From: Martelella mediterranea
Lineage (GTDB): Bacteria > Pseudomonadota > Alphaproteobacteria > Rhizobiales > Rhizobiaceae
Direction: 5' to 3'
Length of the DNA: 64,000 nt
Assembly (NCBI RefSeq): GCF_004342225.1
Contig: NZ_SMAR01000004.1
Span: 124,001 to 188,000, forward strand
Below are positions 26,532 to 37,215 of the stretch, one piece after another. Positions within the stretch are counted from its first letter, which is position 1, and every line of letters begins with the position of its first letter. The position numbers were made by a program, and so were the translations under genes. Below the pieces are notes generated by a model, which did no database searches, was not told where the DNA came from, and saw nothing but the letters and a program-made list of their open reading frames with translations.

Positions 26532-29405
26532 GTGACAGCTCTTTTGATGGTCTCCTTCAGTATGTCTTTTTCGCGCTCTTCAAGCCTCTACTCGAAATCC
26601 GCCGCTGCTGCGGATGGTTGTGTGTCCGACAAAGCCTCCGATCCGCAGGATCCGCAGCGCAATCGCGATGCCGCGATCCTGGATCCCGATCGTCTGCCTA
26701 CCTGGCAGCGGCCTTTCCTGCTTGGGCCGAATGTACGCTTCACCCGGACCCCGCATAAGAAGCAACCAATGTCTGACGAGCCAAAGGTGCCGGGAAAAGC
26801 CGAGGCGCTGCCTGCCGACGATGTGCCGCCGCCTTCACCGGCAATGGTGCTGCAGGACCGGATTGCAGATGAACTTCCGGCTGAGCGGTCTGACAGTTTT
26901 TGTGACATTGAAGTCAGAAACGCCGCCGAAACCGATATCGATCAGCCGAAGGTCGCGATGGACTTTCTGTTTCATCCGATCCAGCCGCCGGTTCATCAGG
27001 GCCCGCCTGAGCGCGAGGATGCTTCATCCGTTTCGGTCGAGATTACATCGCAGACGGATGAGACGCTTGTCGCGCCTGAACCAGCCTTTGATGGTTCTCC
27101 ACCGGACCTGACTGAGGCTGCCGAACCATCGCAAACCGAAACACCGACTGAAACTGCTGAAAATACCGTGTCTGAACATACCGTCTCCACGCCTGATCAT
27201 TTCGCCTTTCTGCCAGACGGTCTGGCCTTCGAAGTCATGGGTCTTGGCCTGATGGATGCGGCGGGCGAAGAGCCTTTGCCGGTTGATGAGACGTTGTTTC
27301 AGGAGCCTGTCGGGGAACGTGAAGCCGTTGCCGAACAGGCAACAGATGCTGTGCCGGAAGTGCAGGAGCAAGAGGAAATCGTCAGCGATTATTCTTCGCA
27401 GTCTGAAGTGGGGCTTGCTGACTTGCTGACGACCTCCGGACAGATGCCGTTGACGGCCGCATCCGATCCTGTCGAGACGGCTGCGGAGGAGCCGTCAGAC
27501 GAAGATGAACATGCTGAAGCCGAAGAGGATGTCGGCTCACCTGTCGCGCTTTATAGGCAGGTTGAAGTGCGCTCGTTCATCCGCCAGACGGTCGCTGAAG
27601 AGGTTGAAGACGATGAATCCGAGGCTGGGGTCGAAGCTTCGGAAGCGTTGGAAGCGCATCATGCCGAAGAAAGCCCGGCGGATACTGAGAATGAAGACGC
27701 TCACAACGACGAGGAAACCTGTGCTGATCCTGAATATGCTGATGCTGCAGGTGATATGAACGAAGCCGGTGAAACGGATGAAGCCGGAAACGACGACGAA
27801 CCGCAGATGTGTGAAGATGATGCGTCGGACGACGAGCAGAAAGAACCGGCGTCGGTCATCCATGTCGAGCCGGAAACAGATTTCGTTTTTCCGTCGCTGG
27901 AGCTTCTGCAGGCTCAGAATTTCGATGAGGTCAGCGAGTTCAGTCAGGAGGCGCTGGAACAGAGTGCTGGCCAGCTGGAAAGCATTCTCGAAGATTTCGG
28001 CGTCAAGGGTGAGATCATCGATGTGCGCCCCGGTCCTGTCGTCACCCAATATGAGTTCGAACCAGCGCCAGGTGTGAAATCGTCGCGGGTGATCAATCTC
28101 TCCGATGATATCGCGCGCTCCATGTCGGCCTTGTCTGCCCGTGTTGCCGTTATCCCCGGTCGCAATGTGATCGGTATTGAGTTGCCGAATGAAGAGCGTG
28201 AAACGGTGTTCCTGCGTGAGCTTCTGGAAAGCCGCCTTTACATGCAGACAGATTTCCGTCTGCCGCTCTGCCTTGGCAAAAATATTGGTGGTGAGCCGGT
28301 TGTTGCAGAGCTTGCCAAGATGCCGCATCTGCTGGTGGCAGGCACAACCGGATCTGGCAAGTCTGTGGCCATCAATACGATGATCCTGTCGCTGCTCTAC
28401 CATCTGCGTCCGGAAGAGTGCCGCCTGATCATGGTGGATCCGAAAATGCTGGAGCTGTCAGTTTACGATGGCATTCCGCACCTCCTCACTCCGGTGGTGA
28501 CAGATCCGAAGAAAGCCGTTCTGGCGCTGAAATGGGCCGTGCGCGAAATGGAAGATCGTTATCGCAAGATGGCGCGGCTTGGGGTTCGCAACATCGATGG
28601 GTTCAATAAGCGCGTTGCTGAAGCCCGTGCGAGCGGCGAGACCATCATGGTCAGTGTGCCAACCGGGTTTGACCGGACAACCGGCGAGCAGACCTTCGAA
28701 GAGCAGGAACTCGACCTTTCCGCGCTGCCGTATATCGTCGTCATCGTTGATGAGATGGCCGACCTGATGATGGTGGCTGGCAAGGAGATCGAGGGCACAA
28801 TCCAGCGCCTGGCACAGATGGCGCGTGCAGCCGGCATTCATCTGATCATGGCGACACAGCGTCCTTCGGTGGATGTTATTACCGGCACGATCAAGGCGAA
28901 TTTCCCGACCCGCATTTCCTTTCAGGTCACATCCAAGATCGACAGCCGCACCATTCTCGGTGAACAGGGTGCTGAATATCTTCTGGGGCAGGGCGACATG
29001 CTGCACATGAAGGGCGGCGGTCGCATCGCCCGTGTGCATGGCCCATTCGTTTCCGATTATGAGGTGGAGAAGGTCGTAGCGCATCTGAAACGGCAGGGAA
29101 CACCCACCTATCTCGGCAGCGTAACCGTTGATGAGGAAGAAGCCGAAGGCGGTGAAGAAGACACGGCTGTCTTCGACAATACCGATATGGGCGCAGACGG
29201 CGATGAGGGCGATGACCTGTTCGCCAAGGCTGTTCGTATCGTCCAGCGGGACAAGAAGTGCTCGACCTCCTACATCCAGCGTCGCCTTTCAATCGGCTAT
29301 AATCGCGCCGCCTCACTTGTTGAGCGGATGGAACAGGAAGGGCTTGTTGGCCCCGCCAACCACGTCGGCAAGCGCGAGATACTCGATACCGGTTCTGCTG
29401 GTTAA
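26532..29405 (+). CDS. ftsK: FtsK-type DNA translocase lacking the membrane domain
   Basis: A 957-aa protein; GTG at 26532 is the widest start, with ATG at 26547 and 26562 as alternatives. No transmembrane helix is present. Residues about 80-450 are a very acidic, Ala/Glu/Asp-rich linker. The FtsK alpha domain starts near 463, the RecA-like motor has Walker A GTTGSGKS at 604-611 and Walker B with Asp740-Glu741 (IVDEMAD), and a winged-helix gamma domain for KOPS reading covers about 894-950 ([19 protein letters not shown]). It should pump DNA at the division site or during dimer resolution. A conserved [17 protein letters not shown] segment near residue 58 is typical of rhizobial members. Confidence 0.9.
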   Translation: MTALLMVSFSMSFSRSSSLYSKSAAAADGCVSDKASDPQDPQRNRDAAILDPDRLPTWQRPFLLGPNVRFTRTPHKKQPMSDEPKVPGKAEALPADDVPPPSPAMVLQDRIADELPAERSDSFCDIEVRNAAETDIDQPKVAMDFLFHPIQPPVHQGPPEREDASSVSVEITSQTDETLVAPEPAFDGSPPDLTEAAEPSQTETPTETAENTVSEHTVSTPDHFAFLPDGLAFEVMGLGLMDAAGEEPLPVDETLFQEPVGEREAVAEQATDAVPEVQEQEEIVSDYSSQSEVGLADLLTTSGQMPLTAASDPVETAAEEPSDEDEHAEAEEDVGSPVALYRQVEVRSFIRQTVAEEVEDDESEAGVEASEALEAHHAEESPADTENEDAHNDEETCADPEYADAAGDMNEAGETDEAGNDDEPQMCEDDASDDEQKEPASVIHVEPETDFVFPSLELLQAQNFDEVSEFSQEALEQSAGQLESILEDFGVKGEIIDVRPGPVVTQYEFEPAPGVKSSRVINLSDDIARSMSALSARVAVIPGRNVIGIELPNEERETVFLRELLESRLYMQTDFRLPLCLGKNIGGEPVVAELAKMPHLLVAGTTGSGKSVAINTMILSLLYHLRPEECRLIMVDPKMLELSVYDGIPHLLTPVVTDPKKAVLALKWAVREMEDRYRKMARLGVRNIDGFNKRVAEARASGETIMVSVPTGFDRTTGEQTFEEQELDLSALPYIVVIVDEMADLMMVAGKEIEGTIQRLAQMARAAGIHLIMATQRPSVDVITGTIKANFPTRISFQVTSKIDSRTILGEQGAEYLLGQGDMLHMKGGGRIARVHGPFVSDYEVEKVVAHLKRQGTPTYLGSVTVDEEEAEGGEEDTAVFDNTDMGADGDEGDDLFAKAVRIVQRDKKCSTSYIQRRLSIGYNRAASLVERMEQEGLVGPANHVGKREILDTGSAG

Positions 29406-29423
29406 AACCCGCAAGACCTTCAA

Positions 29424-30236
29424 TCAGCCTGATACTGCGTTATCGCGGCGTTGATCTTTCAGCGCCGCGATTTCTGTTCTGAGCGCCTTCAGCTCGGCCA
29501 ATATCTGCTGCATTTCCGGCTCTCTGGCCTGACGGTTTTCTTCCAGAAGCTCCTGTTCATGTTCCTTCTGCATGGCGGAAACGATGATACCGATAAAAAG
29601 GTTAAGCACGGTAAAAGCGGTGGACAGAATGAACGGCACGAAGAAAAGCCATGCCTGCGGGTGAACTTCCATAACCGGGCGGACAATACCCATCGACCAG
29701 CTTTCCAGCGTCATGATCTGGAACAGCGAATAGATCGAAGCACCAAGAGAGCCGAAGAATTCCGGGAATGTTTCTGCATAAAGCTTGGTCGCGATCACGG
29801 CAAAAATGTAAAACACAAGCGCCATCAGCACGATAATGGACCCCATACCGGGCAGGGCTGCCACCAGTCCACCGATGACACGCCGCAGTGACGGGATCAT
29901 CGACAGAAGCCGTAATGCCCTTAGAATACGCAACGCACGCAGCACCTGCAGCGGCCCGCTGGCGGGCAGAAGGCTGATGGCTACGATGGTAAAATCGAAA
30001 AGGCTCCATGGATCGCGGAAAAAGCGCAGCCGGTTCGCATAAATTCTGAGCATGATTTCAACGACGAAGATCGCCAGAACAATGCCATCGAACAGTTTGA
30101 GAACTGTTCCGGCCGGTCCGGCCATGATCGTTTGTGAGGTTTCAACGCCAAGCGTTATGGCGTTGATAACGATCACAGTCAGAATGAACGTTTCCCAAGA
30201 CCGGGAAGATGTAAGCGTCAGTACCTTGTCTCGCAT
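29424..30236 (-). CDS. Voltage-gated ion channel (NaChBac/BacNav-like)
   Basis: A 270-aa six-helix channel subunit. S4 has regularly spaced arginines (LQVLRALRILRALRLLSMI). The pore has TLESWSM at residues 176-182, the selectivity filter of NaChBac-type sodium channels, followed by S6 (LSTAFTVLNLFIGIIVSAM). The C-terminal tail is a coiled coil rich in E/Q (QKEHEQELLEENRQ) that in BacNav channels holds the tetramer together. It is expected to conduct Na+ across the inner membrane. It is convergent with ftsK, 18 bp apart. Confidence 0.9.
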   Translation of the reverse strand: MRDKVLTLTSSRSWETFILTVIVINAITLGVETSQTIMAGPAGTVLKLFDGIVLAIFVVEIMLRIYANRLRFFRDPWSLFDFTIVAISLLPASGPLQVLRALRILRALRLLSMIPSLRRVIGGLVAALPGMGSIIVLMALVFYIFAVIATKLYAETFPEFFGSLGASIYSLFQIMTLESWSMGIVRPVMEVHPQAWLFFVPFILSTAFTVLNLFIGIIVSAMQKEHEQELLEENRQAREPEMQQILAELKALRTEIAALKDQRRDNAVSG

Positions 30237-30446
30237 ATCCGGTCGTCCCCTTTTGAAACTGCGTGCGAAAGATGGTGAGGCCTTTGCGCGTGCGCAAGTG
30301 CGCTTTTCCGATGAAGTTCAGCGTGCTGCAATAGGGGGAAGATCTTGCGGCTTCACGAATGAGTGAAGGCAACAAAAGTCCGGAAATATGGACCTTTAGG
30401 CCAGACTGCCGCATGCTTGAGAAAAGCTCAACATCGGAGAACGGTA

Positions 30447-31256
30447 ATGCTGCGTTACTTTGCGATGCTGATGACACCCTTTCTGTTTTGTCTACCGGCG
30501 GAAGCCCGCGCTCAGGCTCCGCCACCTGTCAGTCAGTGTCAGGCTATTGCCGCCAGGCTTCCCGATGTGAAGTTCGCCAGCCTCTTGCCGGTTGCCTATC
30601 AGCCTCCCGAAGTCACCATCACATTCATCGGGCATTCGACCTATCTGATCGAAACGCCGGATGGCGTGCGGATCGCCACTGACTATGCCGGTTTTTTGTT
30701 GCCTGGCGGCCCGCCAGATGTAGCAACGATGAACAAGGCACATGAAAGCCATTTTACGCTGACACCGGATCCCGGCATCGGCACCATTCTGCATGGGTGG
30801 GGTGCGTTGGCCGGAGAGCCTGCCGATCATGACCTCGTGATCGGTGATGTCTACATTCGTAATGTGACAACGGATATTCGCACCTGGGGCGGGTTTGAGG
30901 AAGACGGCAATTCGATCTTCATTTTCGAAGTTGCCGGTCTTTGTATCGGGCACGTCGGTCATCTTCATCACGAACTGTCCGACACACACATCGCAGAAAT
31001 CGGCAGGCTTGATGTGGTTATGGTCCCTGTTGATGGCGGCCTGACACTCGGAGCGGAGAGTATGCGAAACGTGATTGAGAGACTTTATTCCGCGATTGTT
31101 CTGCCGATGCATCGCACGGGGCCGCGGATCCGCTCCTTTGCCGAAATGCTCGGTGATGGCTTTGAAACGGTTTATTCCGACAGCCGTTCCCTGACGATCT
31201 CGCTGAATTCTCTATCCAGTCCGCCAAAAGTTATTTTGCTGAGCGGCGTGTGGTAG
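30447..31256 (+). CDS. Exported metallo-beta-lactamase-fold hydrolase (UlaG-like)
   Basis: A 269-aa protein starting at the ATG 30447 (GGAG SD 8 bp upstream), with a signal peptide (MLRYFAMLMTPFLFCLPAEA, cleavage near ARA-QA). The mature part has VTITFIGHSTYLIETPDGVRI, the first strand of UlaG-like MBL-fold enzymes, and later HVGHLHHEL and DVVMVPVDGG. The canonical HxHxDH motif is not intact, so metal binding may differ. It is a periplasmic hydrolase of unknown substrate. It diverges from the ion-channel gene. Confidence 0.8.
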   Translation: MLRYFAMLMTPFLFCLPAEARAQAPPPVSQCQAIAARLPDVKFASLLPVAYQPPEVTITFIGHSTYLIETPDGVRIATDYAGFLLPGGPPDVATMNKAHESHFTLTPDPGIGTILHGWGALAGEPADHDLVIGDVYIRNVTTDIRTWGGFEEDGNSIFIFEVAGLCIGHVGHLHHELSDTHIAEIGRLDVVMVPVDGGLTLGAESMRNVIERLYSAIVLPMHRTGPRIRSFAEMLGDGFETVYSDSRSLTISLNSLSSPPKVILLSGVW

Positions 31257-31290
31257 CCGGCGTTCTCAGGCCGCCAATGCGCGCATGGGC

Positions 31291-31319
31291 TTGAATGGAT
31301 GGCGTTGCGCCCGTATAAG
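31291..31319 (+). promoter_or_regulatory. Candidate promoter for yebC
   Basis: TTGAAT (31291-31296) and TATAAG (31314-31319) are separated by exactly 17 bp, about 45 bp before the yebC start. Confidence 0.5.
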
Positions 31320-31364
31320 GGCGCCCATTCTATTCTTGCAATAATAACGACAGGGCGGAGCATA

Positions 31365-32111
31365 ATGGCTGGCCATTCACAGTTTAAAAATATCATGCAT
31401 CGCAAAGGCCGGCAGGATGCGGTGCGTTCGAAGATGTTCTCCAAGCTGGCGCGCGAAATCACTGTTGCCGCCAAGATGGGCGCGCCGGACCCGGATATGA
31501 ACCCGCGTCTGCGTCTGGCCATTCAGAACGCCAAGGCGCAGTCCATGCCGAAGGACAACATTGAGCGTGCCATCAAGAAGGCTTCCGGTGGCGATGCGGA
31601 AAACTACGATGAGGTGCGCTACGAAGGTTACGGTCCCGGTGGCGTCGCCGTGATTGTCGAGGCGCTTTCCGATAACCGTAACCGCACGGCTTCGAATGTT
31701 CGTTCGACCTTTACCAAGGCGGGTGGATCACTCGGCGAAACCGGCTCGGTTGCCTTCTCCTTCGATCACGTCGGTGAGATCGTTTACAAGCCCGAAGCAG
31801 GCGATGCCGACACCATCATGGAAGCCGCCATCGAGGCCGGTGCAGAAGACGTCGTGACCGATGAAGATGGCCACACGATCTATTGCGCCTTCGAGGATCT
31901 GAACGAAGTCTCCTCGGCGCTGCAGGAAACGCTCGGTGAGGCCGATAGCGTCAAGGCGATCTGGAAGCCGCAGAACACTATTCCCGTCGATGAAGAGCGC
32001 GCGACCTCGCTGATGCGCCTGATCGAAAACCTGGAAGACGACGATGATGTCCAGAACGTCTATTCCAACTTCGAAGTTGACGACGAGGTCATGGCCAAGC
32101 TCTCGGCGTAA
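31365..32111 (+). CDS. yebC: YebC/PmpR family DNA-binding regulatory protein
   Basis: A 248-aa protein starting [19 protein letters not shown] at ATG 31365 with a GGCGGAG SD; an upstream 22-codon extension is not supported. [19 protein letters not shown] and [21 protein letters not shown] are the family signatures. Members act as transcription regulators, and some have recently been linked to relieving ribosome stalling. Full length, monocistronic, with a strong terminator. Confidence 0.96.
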   Translation: MAGHSQFKNIMHRKGRQDAVRSKMFSKLAREITVAAKMGAPDPDMNPRLRLAIQNAKAQSMPKDNIERAIKKASGGDAENYDEVRYEGYGPGGVAVIVEALSDNRNRTASNVRSTFTKAGGSLGETGSVAFSFDHVGEIVYKPEAGDADTIMEAAIEAGAEDVVTDEDGHTIYCAFEDLNEVSSALQETLGEADSVKAIWKPQNTIPVDEERATSLMRLIENLEDDDDVQNVYSNFEVDDEVMAKLSA

Positions 32112-32136
32112 TTTTACTAGATTAAGATTAGCAAGA

Positions 32137-32166
32137 CGCCGCCGGTGCGAACCGCCCGGCGGCTTT
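32137..32166 (+). terminator. Intrinsic terminator of yebC
   Basis: GCCGCCGG (32137-32144) pairs with CCGGCGGC (32155-32162), followed by TTTT. It sits between the convergent yebC and LLM genes. Confidence 0.8.
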
Positions 32167-32172
32167 TGTGTA

Positions 32173-33174
32173 TCACGCCGCCATCGCGAGTGTCTGCCGC
32201 ATCGCGCCGAACATCTCGACCGATTTCAGCCTGGCTTCCAGCGAATGCACCGGCACTGAAATGATGACCTCGTCGGCCTTGGTGTCGGCAACGAACTGCT
32301 TCATCTTTGCCGCAGCTTTTTCAGGCCCGCCGACGACCGCAAACTGGAAGGTGTGCTCGATCGACATTTTTTCCATCTCCGTCCAGATGCCATCCATGCT
32401 TTCAACCGGTTTTGGTGTTTTGCCGCGGGCGTTGCGCCTCAGCGCCACAAAGCTCTGAAGAGCCGAGGTGAAATGGTAGTCTGCTTCTTCGTCGGTATCC
32501 GCCACAGCGCCCATGACACCGGCAATCACATAAGGCTTCTCACACTGTGCCGAGGGTTTGAAATTCGAGCGATAGATATGCAGTGCATCAAACAGCATGT
32601 CGGGCGCAAAATGTGACGCAAAGGCATATGGAAGGCCAAGCATCGCAGCCAGATGAGCGCTGTATGTGGAGGAGCCGAGAATATAGACCGGCACTTTCGC
32701 GCCCGCGCCCGGATTTGCGATCAGGCGCTGGCCTTCGTCCGGTTCATCCATCAGCTTTTGAAGTTCAACGATATCGTTGGGAAAGGTCTGTGCCCCCGCC
32801 TCCAGATTGCGGCGCAGCGCACGGGCCGTGTTCATGTCTGTGCCCGGTGCACGACCGAGGCCAAGATCAATGCGGCCCGGATAAAGCGCTTCCAGCGTGC
32901 CGAACTGTTCGGCAATGACCAGCGGCGAATGATTGGGCAGCATGATGCCGCCGGAACCGACACGGATGGTTTCCGTTGCACGCGCCGCTTCTGAAATAAC
33001 CAGTGACGTGGCAGCGCTTGCAATGCCAACCATGCCGTGATGCTCGGCCAGCCAGAAACGGGTGTAACCTGAAGCTTCTGCCTGTCGTGTCATCTGGCGC
33101 GTCGCATCAAGCGCTTCGGAAACGCTGCCGCCTTCGACCACGGGGCAGAGGTCGAGAATGGAAAATGCAGTCAT
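32173..33174 (-). CDS. LLM class flavin-dependent oxidoreductase
   Basis: A 333-aa luciferase-like monooxygenase. [16 protein letters not shown], the [14 protein letters not shown] loop, [21 protein letters not shown] and [12 protein letters not shown] define the single-component LLM group 1 (YhbW-like). It probably uses FMNH2 supplied by a reductase to oxidise an unknown organic substrate. No reductase is encoded nearby. Divergent from ruvC. Confidence 0.9.
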   Translation of the reverse strand: MTAFSILDLCPVVEGGSVSEALDATRQMTRQAEASGYTRFWLAEHHGMVGIASAATSLVISEAARATETIRVGSGGIMLPNHSPLVIAEQFGTLEALYPGRIDLGLGRAPGTDMNTARALRRNLEAGAQTFPNDIVELQKLMDEPDEGQRLIANPGAGAKVPVYILGSSTYSAHLAAMLGLPYAFASHFAPDMLFDALHIYRSNFKPSAQCEKPYVIAGVMGAVADTDEEADYHFTSALQSFVALRRNARGKTPKPVESMDGIWTEMEKMSIEHTFQFAVVGGPEKAAAKMKQFVADTKADEVIISVPVHSLEARLKSVEMFGAMRQTLAMAA

Positions 33175-33434
33175 GAAAAAATCCTGTCTTATAACGGTGT
33201 TGGCTCAGAGGTAGGAATTGATCAAATGATTTGCAAAAATTCTTTAGGTCGGAATCGCCGCGCTGTTATGTCGGACATGTCTATTTCGGCGGTGCCTTTT
33301 CATTGTTTAGCCATCGCAGGCCGGATTGCAGAATAGTGCGCCAGCTCTGTCGAATTTTGGAGCCGGGGATGAGATGTTTTTGTTTTGTTCACTTTTCTCT
33401 GGAAGCCTGTCACCGTCATCGCTAGGGTGGGCAC

Positions 33435-33944
33435 ATGGAAAAGACGATTCGCATACTGGGCATCGATCCGGGCTTAAGGCGCACCGGCTGGGGTGTTATC
33501 GAGATGCTTGGCAATTCGCTCAGGTTTATCGATTCCGGCACGGTGACGTCTGACGGAAACATGGATCTGGCAAGCCGCCTGCGGCAGCTTCATGACGGGT
33601 TGTCGGAGGTCGTGCATGGCTTTCGTCCGGATGAGGCCGCCGTCGAACAGACCTTCGTCAACAAGGATGCGGTGGCGACGCTGAAGCTCGGGCAGGCGCG
33701 TGGCATTGCGCTTCTTGTGCCCTCGCTTGCGGGGTTGCATGTTTCCGAATATGCGCCAAATGCCGTGAAAAAGGCGGTGATTGGTGTCGGCCATGGCGAC
33801 AAGGAGCAGATCCACATGATGCTCAAAGTGCTGATGCCGCGGGTGAAATTCAAAGGCAGCGATGCTGCCGATGCCCTGGCCATCGCCATCTGCCACGCCC
33901 ATAATCGCGGCGCCAACCGGCTGATGAAGATGGCGGCTGGCTAA
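33435..33944 (+). CDS. ruvC: Crossover junction endodeoxyribonuclease RuvC
   Basis: A 169-aa resolvase that cuts Holliday junctions symmetrically as a dimer. Catalytic acidic residues are visible in [14 protein letters not shown] (Asp11), [11 protein letters not shown] and the C-terminal [16 protein letters not shown]. First gene of the ruvCAB cluster; ruvA follows 18 bp later. Confidence 0.97.
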   Translation: MEKTIRILGIDPGLRRTGWGVIEMLGNSLRFIDSGTVTSDGNMDLASRLRQLHDGLSEVVHGFRPDEAAVEQTFVNKDAVATLKLGQARGIALLVPSLAGLHVSEYAPNAVKKAVIGVGHGDKEQIHMMLKVLMPRVKFKGSDAADALAIAICHAHNRGANRLMKMAAG

Positions 33945-33962
33945 TATGACGGAGCAGGCGGC

Positions 33963-34583
33963 ATGATCGGAAAACTCAAGGGCGTGATCGATGAAATCGG
34001 CGATGATTATGTGCTCATCGATGTGCATGGCGTCTGCTATGTCGCCTTCTGTTCGGCGCGCACCCTTTCGCGCATTGGTTCAGTGGGGGAAGCCGTAACG
34101 CTTTTCATCGAAACCTATGTGCGAGAAGATCAGCTGAAGCTTTACGGCTTCATCAGTGGCGACGAGCGCGGCTGGTTTAACCTGTTGCAGAGTGTGCAGG
34201 GCGTCGGAGCGCGCGTTGCGCTGGCAATTCTTTCGACGCTGTCGGCCGGAGAGGTGTCCAATGCGATCGCTCTGGGCGACAAGACGGCCGTTTCACGCGC
34301 ACCGGGCGTTGGACCGAAAGTGGCGACGCGCATCGTCAATGAGTTGAAAAACAAGGTTCCAGCAGGGCTTTCGGGCAGCGACAATGAGGGCGTAGCCTTC
34401 CGGCAGGAGGTCAGCGAAGGGGCCGCGCCTGCTGCGGTCTCCGATGCGATTTCGGCACTTGCCAATCTTGGCTATTCGCGTGATCAGGCTGCAGGGGCTG
34501 TGTCCGCAGCGATGAAAAAGGCAGGCGAGGGGGCAGACAGTGCGACACTGATCCGCCTTGGCCTGAAGGAATTGGCGAACTGA
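33963..34583 (+). CDS. ruvA: Holliday junction branch migration protein RuvA
   Basis: A 206-aa junction-binding protein. It has the OB-fold domain ([24 protein letters not shown]), two helix-hairpin-helix motifs ([12 protein letters not shown] and [15 protein letters not shown]), and a C-terminal RuvB-contacting domain after a flexible linker. It forms tetramers that load RuvB onto four-way junctions. Confidence 0.97.
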   Translation: MIGKLKGVIDEIGDDYVLIDVHGVCYVAFCSARTLSRIGSVGEAVTLFIETYVREDQLKLYGFISGDERGWFNLLQSVQGVGARVALAILSTLSAGEVSNAIALGDKTAVSRAPGVGPKVATRIVNELKNKVPAGLSGSDNEGVAFRQEVSEGAAPAAVSDAISALANLGYSRDQAAGAVSAAMKKAGEGADSATLIRLGLKELAN

Positions 34584-34640
34584 GTGCATTTGTCTATGCT
34601 GCGCAAGAATGCTCGTACCAGAACATGAAAAGTTTGACCC

Positions 34641-35681
34641 ATGAGTGACGAAAGCCGTCTGATTTCTCCAGACAAGCGCGTTGAAGATATTGATGCGGCC
34701 ATGCGCCCGCAGACGCTGGATGATTTTACCGGTCAGGCCGAGGCGCGGGCAAATCTGAAAATCTTCATCGAGGCTGCAAAGCGACGCGGCGAAGCGCTGG
34801 ACCATGTGCTGTTCGTCGGTCCGCCGGGGCTGGGCAAGACGACGCTGGCACAGATCATGGCGAAGGAACTCGGCGTTAATTTTCGCGCTACCTCAGGCCC
34901 GGTCATCGCAAAGGCTGGCGATCTTGCGGCCCTGTTGACCAATCTTGAAGAACGCGATGTCCTTTTCATCGATGAAATTCATCGGCTGAACCCGGCCGTG
35001 GAGGAAATTCTATATCCGGCGATGGAGGATTTTCAGCTCGACCTGATCATCGGTGAGGGGCCAGCGGCGCGTTCGGTCAAGATCGACCTTGCCAAGTTTA
35101 CGCTGGTGGCGGCAACGACCCGGCTTGGCCTTCTGACCACGCCGCTTCGTGACCGTTTCGGTATTCCCGTCCGGCTCAATTTTTATACGGTTGAAGAACT
35201 TGAATCGATCATTCGTCGCGGTGCGCGGCTGATGCAGCTTGGCATGAGCGATGACGGTGCGCGCGAGATCGCCCGGCGCGCGCGTGGCACGCCACGTATC
35301 GCCGGTCGCCTCCTGCGTCGCGTGCGTGACTTTGCAGAGGTGGCCGAAGCCGAGGAAGTTACGGCAAAAATCGCCGATGAGGCGCTGACGCGGCTGGCCG
35401 TCGACCATATGGGCCTTGATCAGCTGGACCGCCGTTACCTGAACATGATTGCACAGCATTTTGGTGGAGGTCCGGTGGGTATTGAAACAATTGCAGCAGG
35501 CTTGTCGGAACCGCGCGATGCGATTGAGGATATCATCGAGCCTTACATGATCCAGCAGGGCTTTATCCAGCGCACGCCGCGTGGCCGGGTGATGACACCT
35601 GGCGCATGGAAGCATCTTGGCCTCACGCCACCAAAAGATGCCGATCTTACCCAGTTCAAACTGTTCGATGAAGGTGAGTAA
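34641..35681 (+). CDS. ruvB: Holliday junction ATP-dependent DNA helicase RuvB
   Basis: A 346-aa AAA+ motor. It has the N-terminal [16 protein letters not shown], Walker A GPPGLGKT, Walker B FIDEIHRL, sensor AATTRLGLL and a C-terminal winged-helix domain ([15 protein letters not shown]). Hexamers drive branch migration with RuvA. It follows ruvA by 57 bp and completes ruvCAB. Confidence 0.97.
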   Translation: MSDESRLISPDKRVEDIDAAMRPQTLDDFTGQAEARANLKIFIEAAKRRGEALDHVLFVGPPGLGKTTLAQIMAKELGVNFRATSGPVIAKAGDLAALLTNLEERDVLFIDEIHRLNPAVEEILYPAMEDFQLDLIIGEGPAARSVKIDLAKFTLVAATTRLGLLTTPLRDRFGIPVRLNFYTVEELESIIRRGARLMQLGMSDDGAREIARRARGTPRIAGRLLRRVRDFAEVAEAEEVTAKIADEALTRLAVDHMGLDQLDRRYLNMIAQHFGGGPVGIETIAAGLSEPRDAIEDIIEPYMIQQGFIQRTPRGRVMTPGAWKHLGLTPPKDADLTQFKLFDEGE

Positions 35682-35762
35682 CACAGGCCACAAGCAAGGC
35701 TTTGGCGTCTGTCATCTTCATCAGCATATAGCCGACCGGGACAAGGTAGCCCGTTCTTCGGT

Positions 35763-36911
35763 TCAAACCGGGATCACATGAACCTTGTTATCAATGAAAC
35801 GCAGAGCGACCTCTCCCTTCATCAGCTGAAGTGCGGGCTCACCGAAAAGCTGGCGCCGCCAGCCTTTCATGGCTTCGACATCCGCTTCGTCTCCATCAGC
35901 TGCAATCTTGTCGATATCGTCCGATGACGCGATCACGCGCTGCGCAACCTTGTTCTGCTCTGCAATGATTTTAAGCAGCACCTTGAGAAGCTCGGCCGCC
36001 GCTGCTGCGCCCTCCGGCGGTTGGGCCGGGCGCGGGATCTTTGGCAGGTCAGCTTTCGGGGTTTCCAGCGCCGTCTTGACTGCTTCGAGGAGGCTTGCAG
36101 CCTGTCCGGAGCGTTCCCATCCCCTCGGAATCATACGCAGTTTCGCAAGTGCTGCCGGTTCGGTTGGATGCTGTTGGGCGATTTCGTAGACGGCGTCGTC
36201 TTTGAGGATGCGGCGGCGCGGCATGTTGCGGTCACGTGCCTCCCGCTCGCGCCATTCTGCGACAGCCTGCATCACGGCGAAATCAAGCGATTTCTTGACC
36301 CTGAGTTTCAGGCGGGTCCATGCCTTTTCGGGTGGCAGGTCGTAGGTTTCCGGCGCCTCCAGGATCGCCATTTCCTCTTCCACCCAGTTCTCCCGGCCTT
36401 CGCGCTCAAGCTGGTCTTTCAGTCTAAGGTAAACATCGCGCAGATGGGTCACATCTGCCAGCGCATAGGAAAGCTGCTTGTCATTCAGCGGTCGCGCACG
36501 CCAGTCGGTGAAGCGGGACGATTTATCGAGTTTCGCACCGGTCACGCGTGCAACAAGCTGGTCATAGGAAATGGAATCGCCAAAACCGCAGACCATCGCA
36601 GCCACTTGTGTGTCGAAAAGCGGCGCGGGCAGCATGTTGCCGAGGTGGTAGACGATTTCGAGGTCCTGCCGGGCCGCATGAAATACCTTCACAACGTCCG
36701 GATTGGCCATCAGATCGAAAAAAGGCTTCAGATCGATATCCTTGGCCAGCGGATCAACCAGCACCTCAAGGTCTGGCGATGCCATCTGGATCAGGCAAAG
36801 CTCTGGCCAGAACGTGCTTTCGCGAATAAATTCAGTGTCAACGGTAACAAATGCTGACTTGGCGAGTGTGTTGCAGGCGTCTTGAAGCGCTTGGGTGGTT
36901 TCGATCATCAT
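35763..36911 (-). CDS. rnd: Ribonuclease D
   Basis: A 382-aa 3'-5' exoribonuclease acting in tRNA and stable-RNA maturation. DEDD-family motifs are FVTVDTEFIRES (Asp-Glu), KVFHAARQDLEIVY and YALADVTHLRDVYLRL (Tyr-Asp). An HRDC domain lies near residues 208-285 (AEWREREARDRNMPRRRIL). Length is typical. It is divergent from aspS across a 304-bp region. Confidence 0.94.
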   Translation of the reverse strand: MMIETTQALQDACNTLAKSAFVTVDTEFIRESTFWPELCLIQMASPDLEVLVDPLAKDIDLKPFFDLMANPDVVKVFHAARQDLEIVYHLGNMLPAPLFDTQVAAMVCGFGDSISYDQLVARVTGAKLDKSSRFTDWRARPLNDKQLSYALADVTHLRDVYLRLKDQLEREGRENWVEEEMAILEAPETYDLPPEKAWTRLKLRVKKSLDFAVMQAVAEWREREARDRNMPRRRILKDDAVYEIAQQHPTEPAALAKLRMIPRGWERSGQAASLLEAVKTALETPKADLPKIPRPAQPPEGAAAAAELLKVLLKIIAEQNKVAQRVIASSDDIDKIAADGDEADVEAMKGWRRQLFGEPALQLMKGEVALRFIDNKVHVIPV

Positions 36912-37215
36912 AGATAAATTCTGTTTTGGTCTTGTTAAAGTCCTTCGCTTTTGAGCGCCTCATGTCAAGCCATGAGGCGTTTCAAGACGCCGAAAGAGCA
37001 TTTTTCGAGCTGATTTCCTCAGGCTTTGTTGTGACGGACTTGCCGCTGCCGTCTGCTTGTGGTTTAGCTCCGCTCAGTATCCGCCCGAAGTGGCCCGATA
37101 AGCCCTTCACCTTGACAAACGGGCCTTCCCATGCGCTTTTCCGCCAGATTTTATCTGATGGCGGTAAGCGTGATTACCCGCTTGCGCCTCTGGAACCAGA
37201 TTACGGACCAAGACA
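36912..37215. other. 304-bp divergent region between rnd and aspS
   Basis: No gene is supported. It has a perfect 9-bp inverted repeat CGCCTCATG (36956-36964) / CATGAGGCG (36971-36979), a -35-like TTGACA at 37112-37117 with no good -10, and a CCGCCA/TGGCGG hairpin at 37141-37164 that would fold in the aspS leader. Confidence 0.5.
36956..36979. repeat. Perfect 9-bp inverted repeat between rnd and aspS
   Basis: CGCCTCATG and CATGAGGCG flank a six-base loop, about 45 bp upstream of rnd. No T tract follows, so a terminator is unlikely; it may be a binding site or an mRNA leader hairpin. Confidence 0.6.

Noticed and set aside
33387-33401. Possible LexA box (GTTC-N7-GTTC) upstream of ruvC
   Set aside because: Only the first half, GTTC, is present; the second half reads TCTG.
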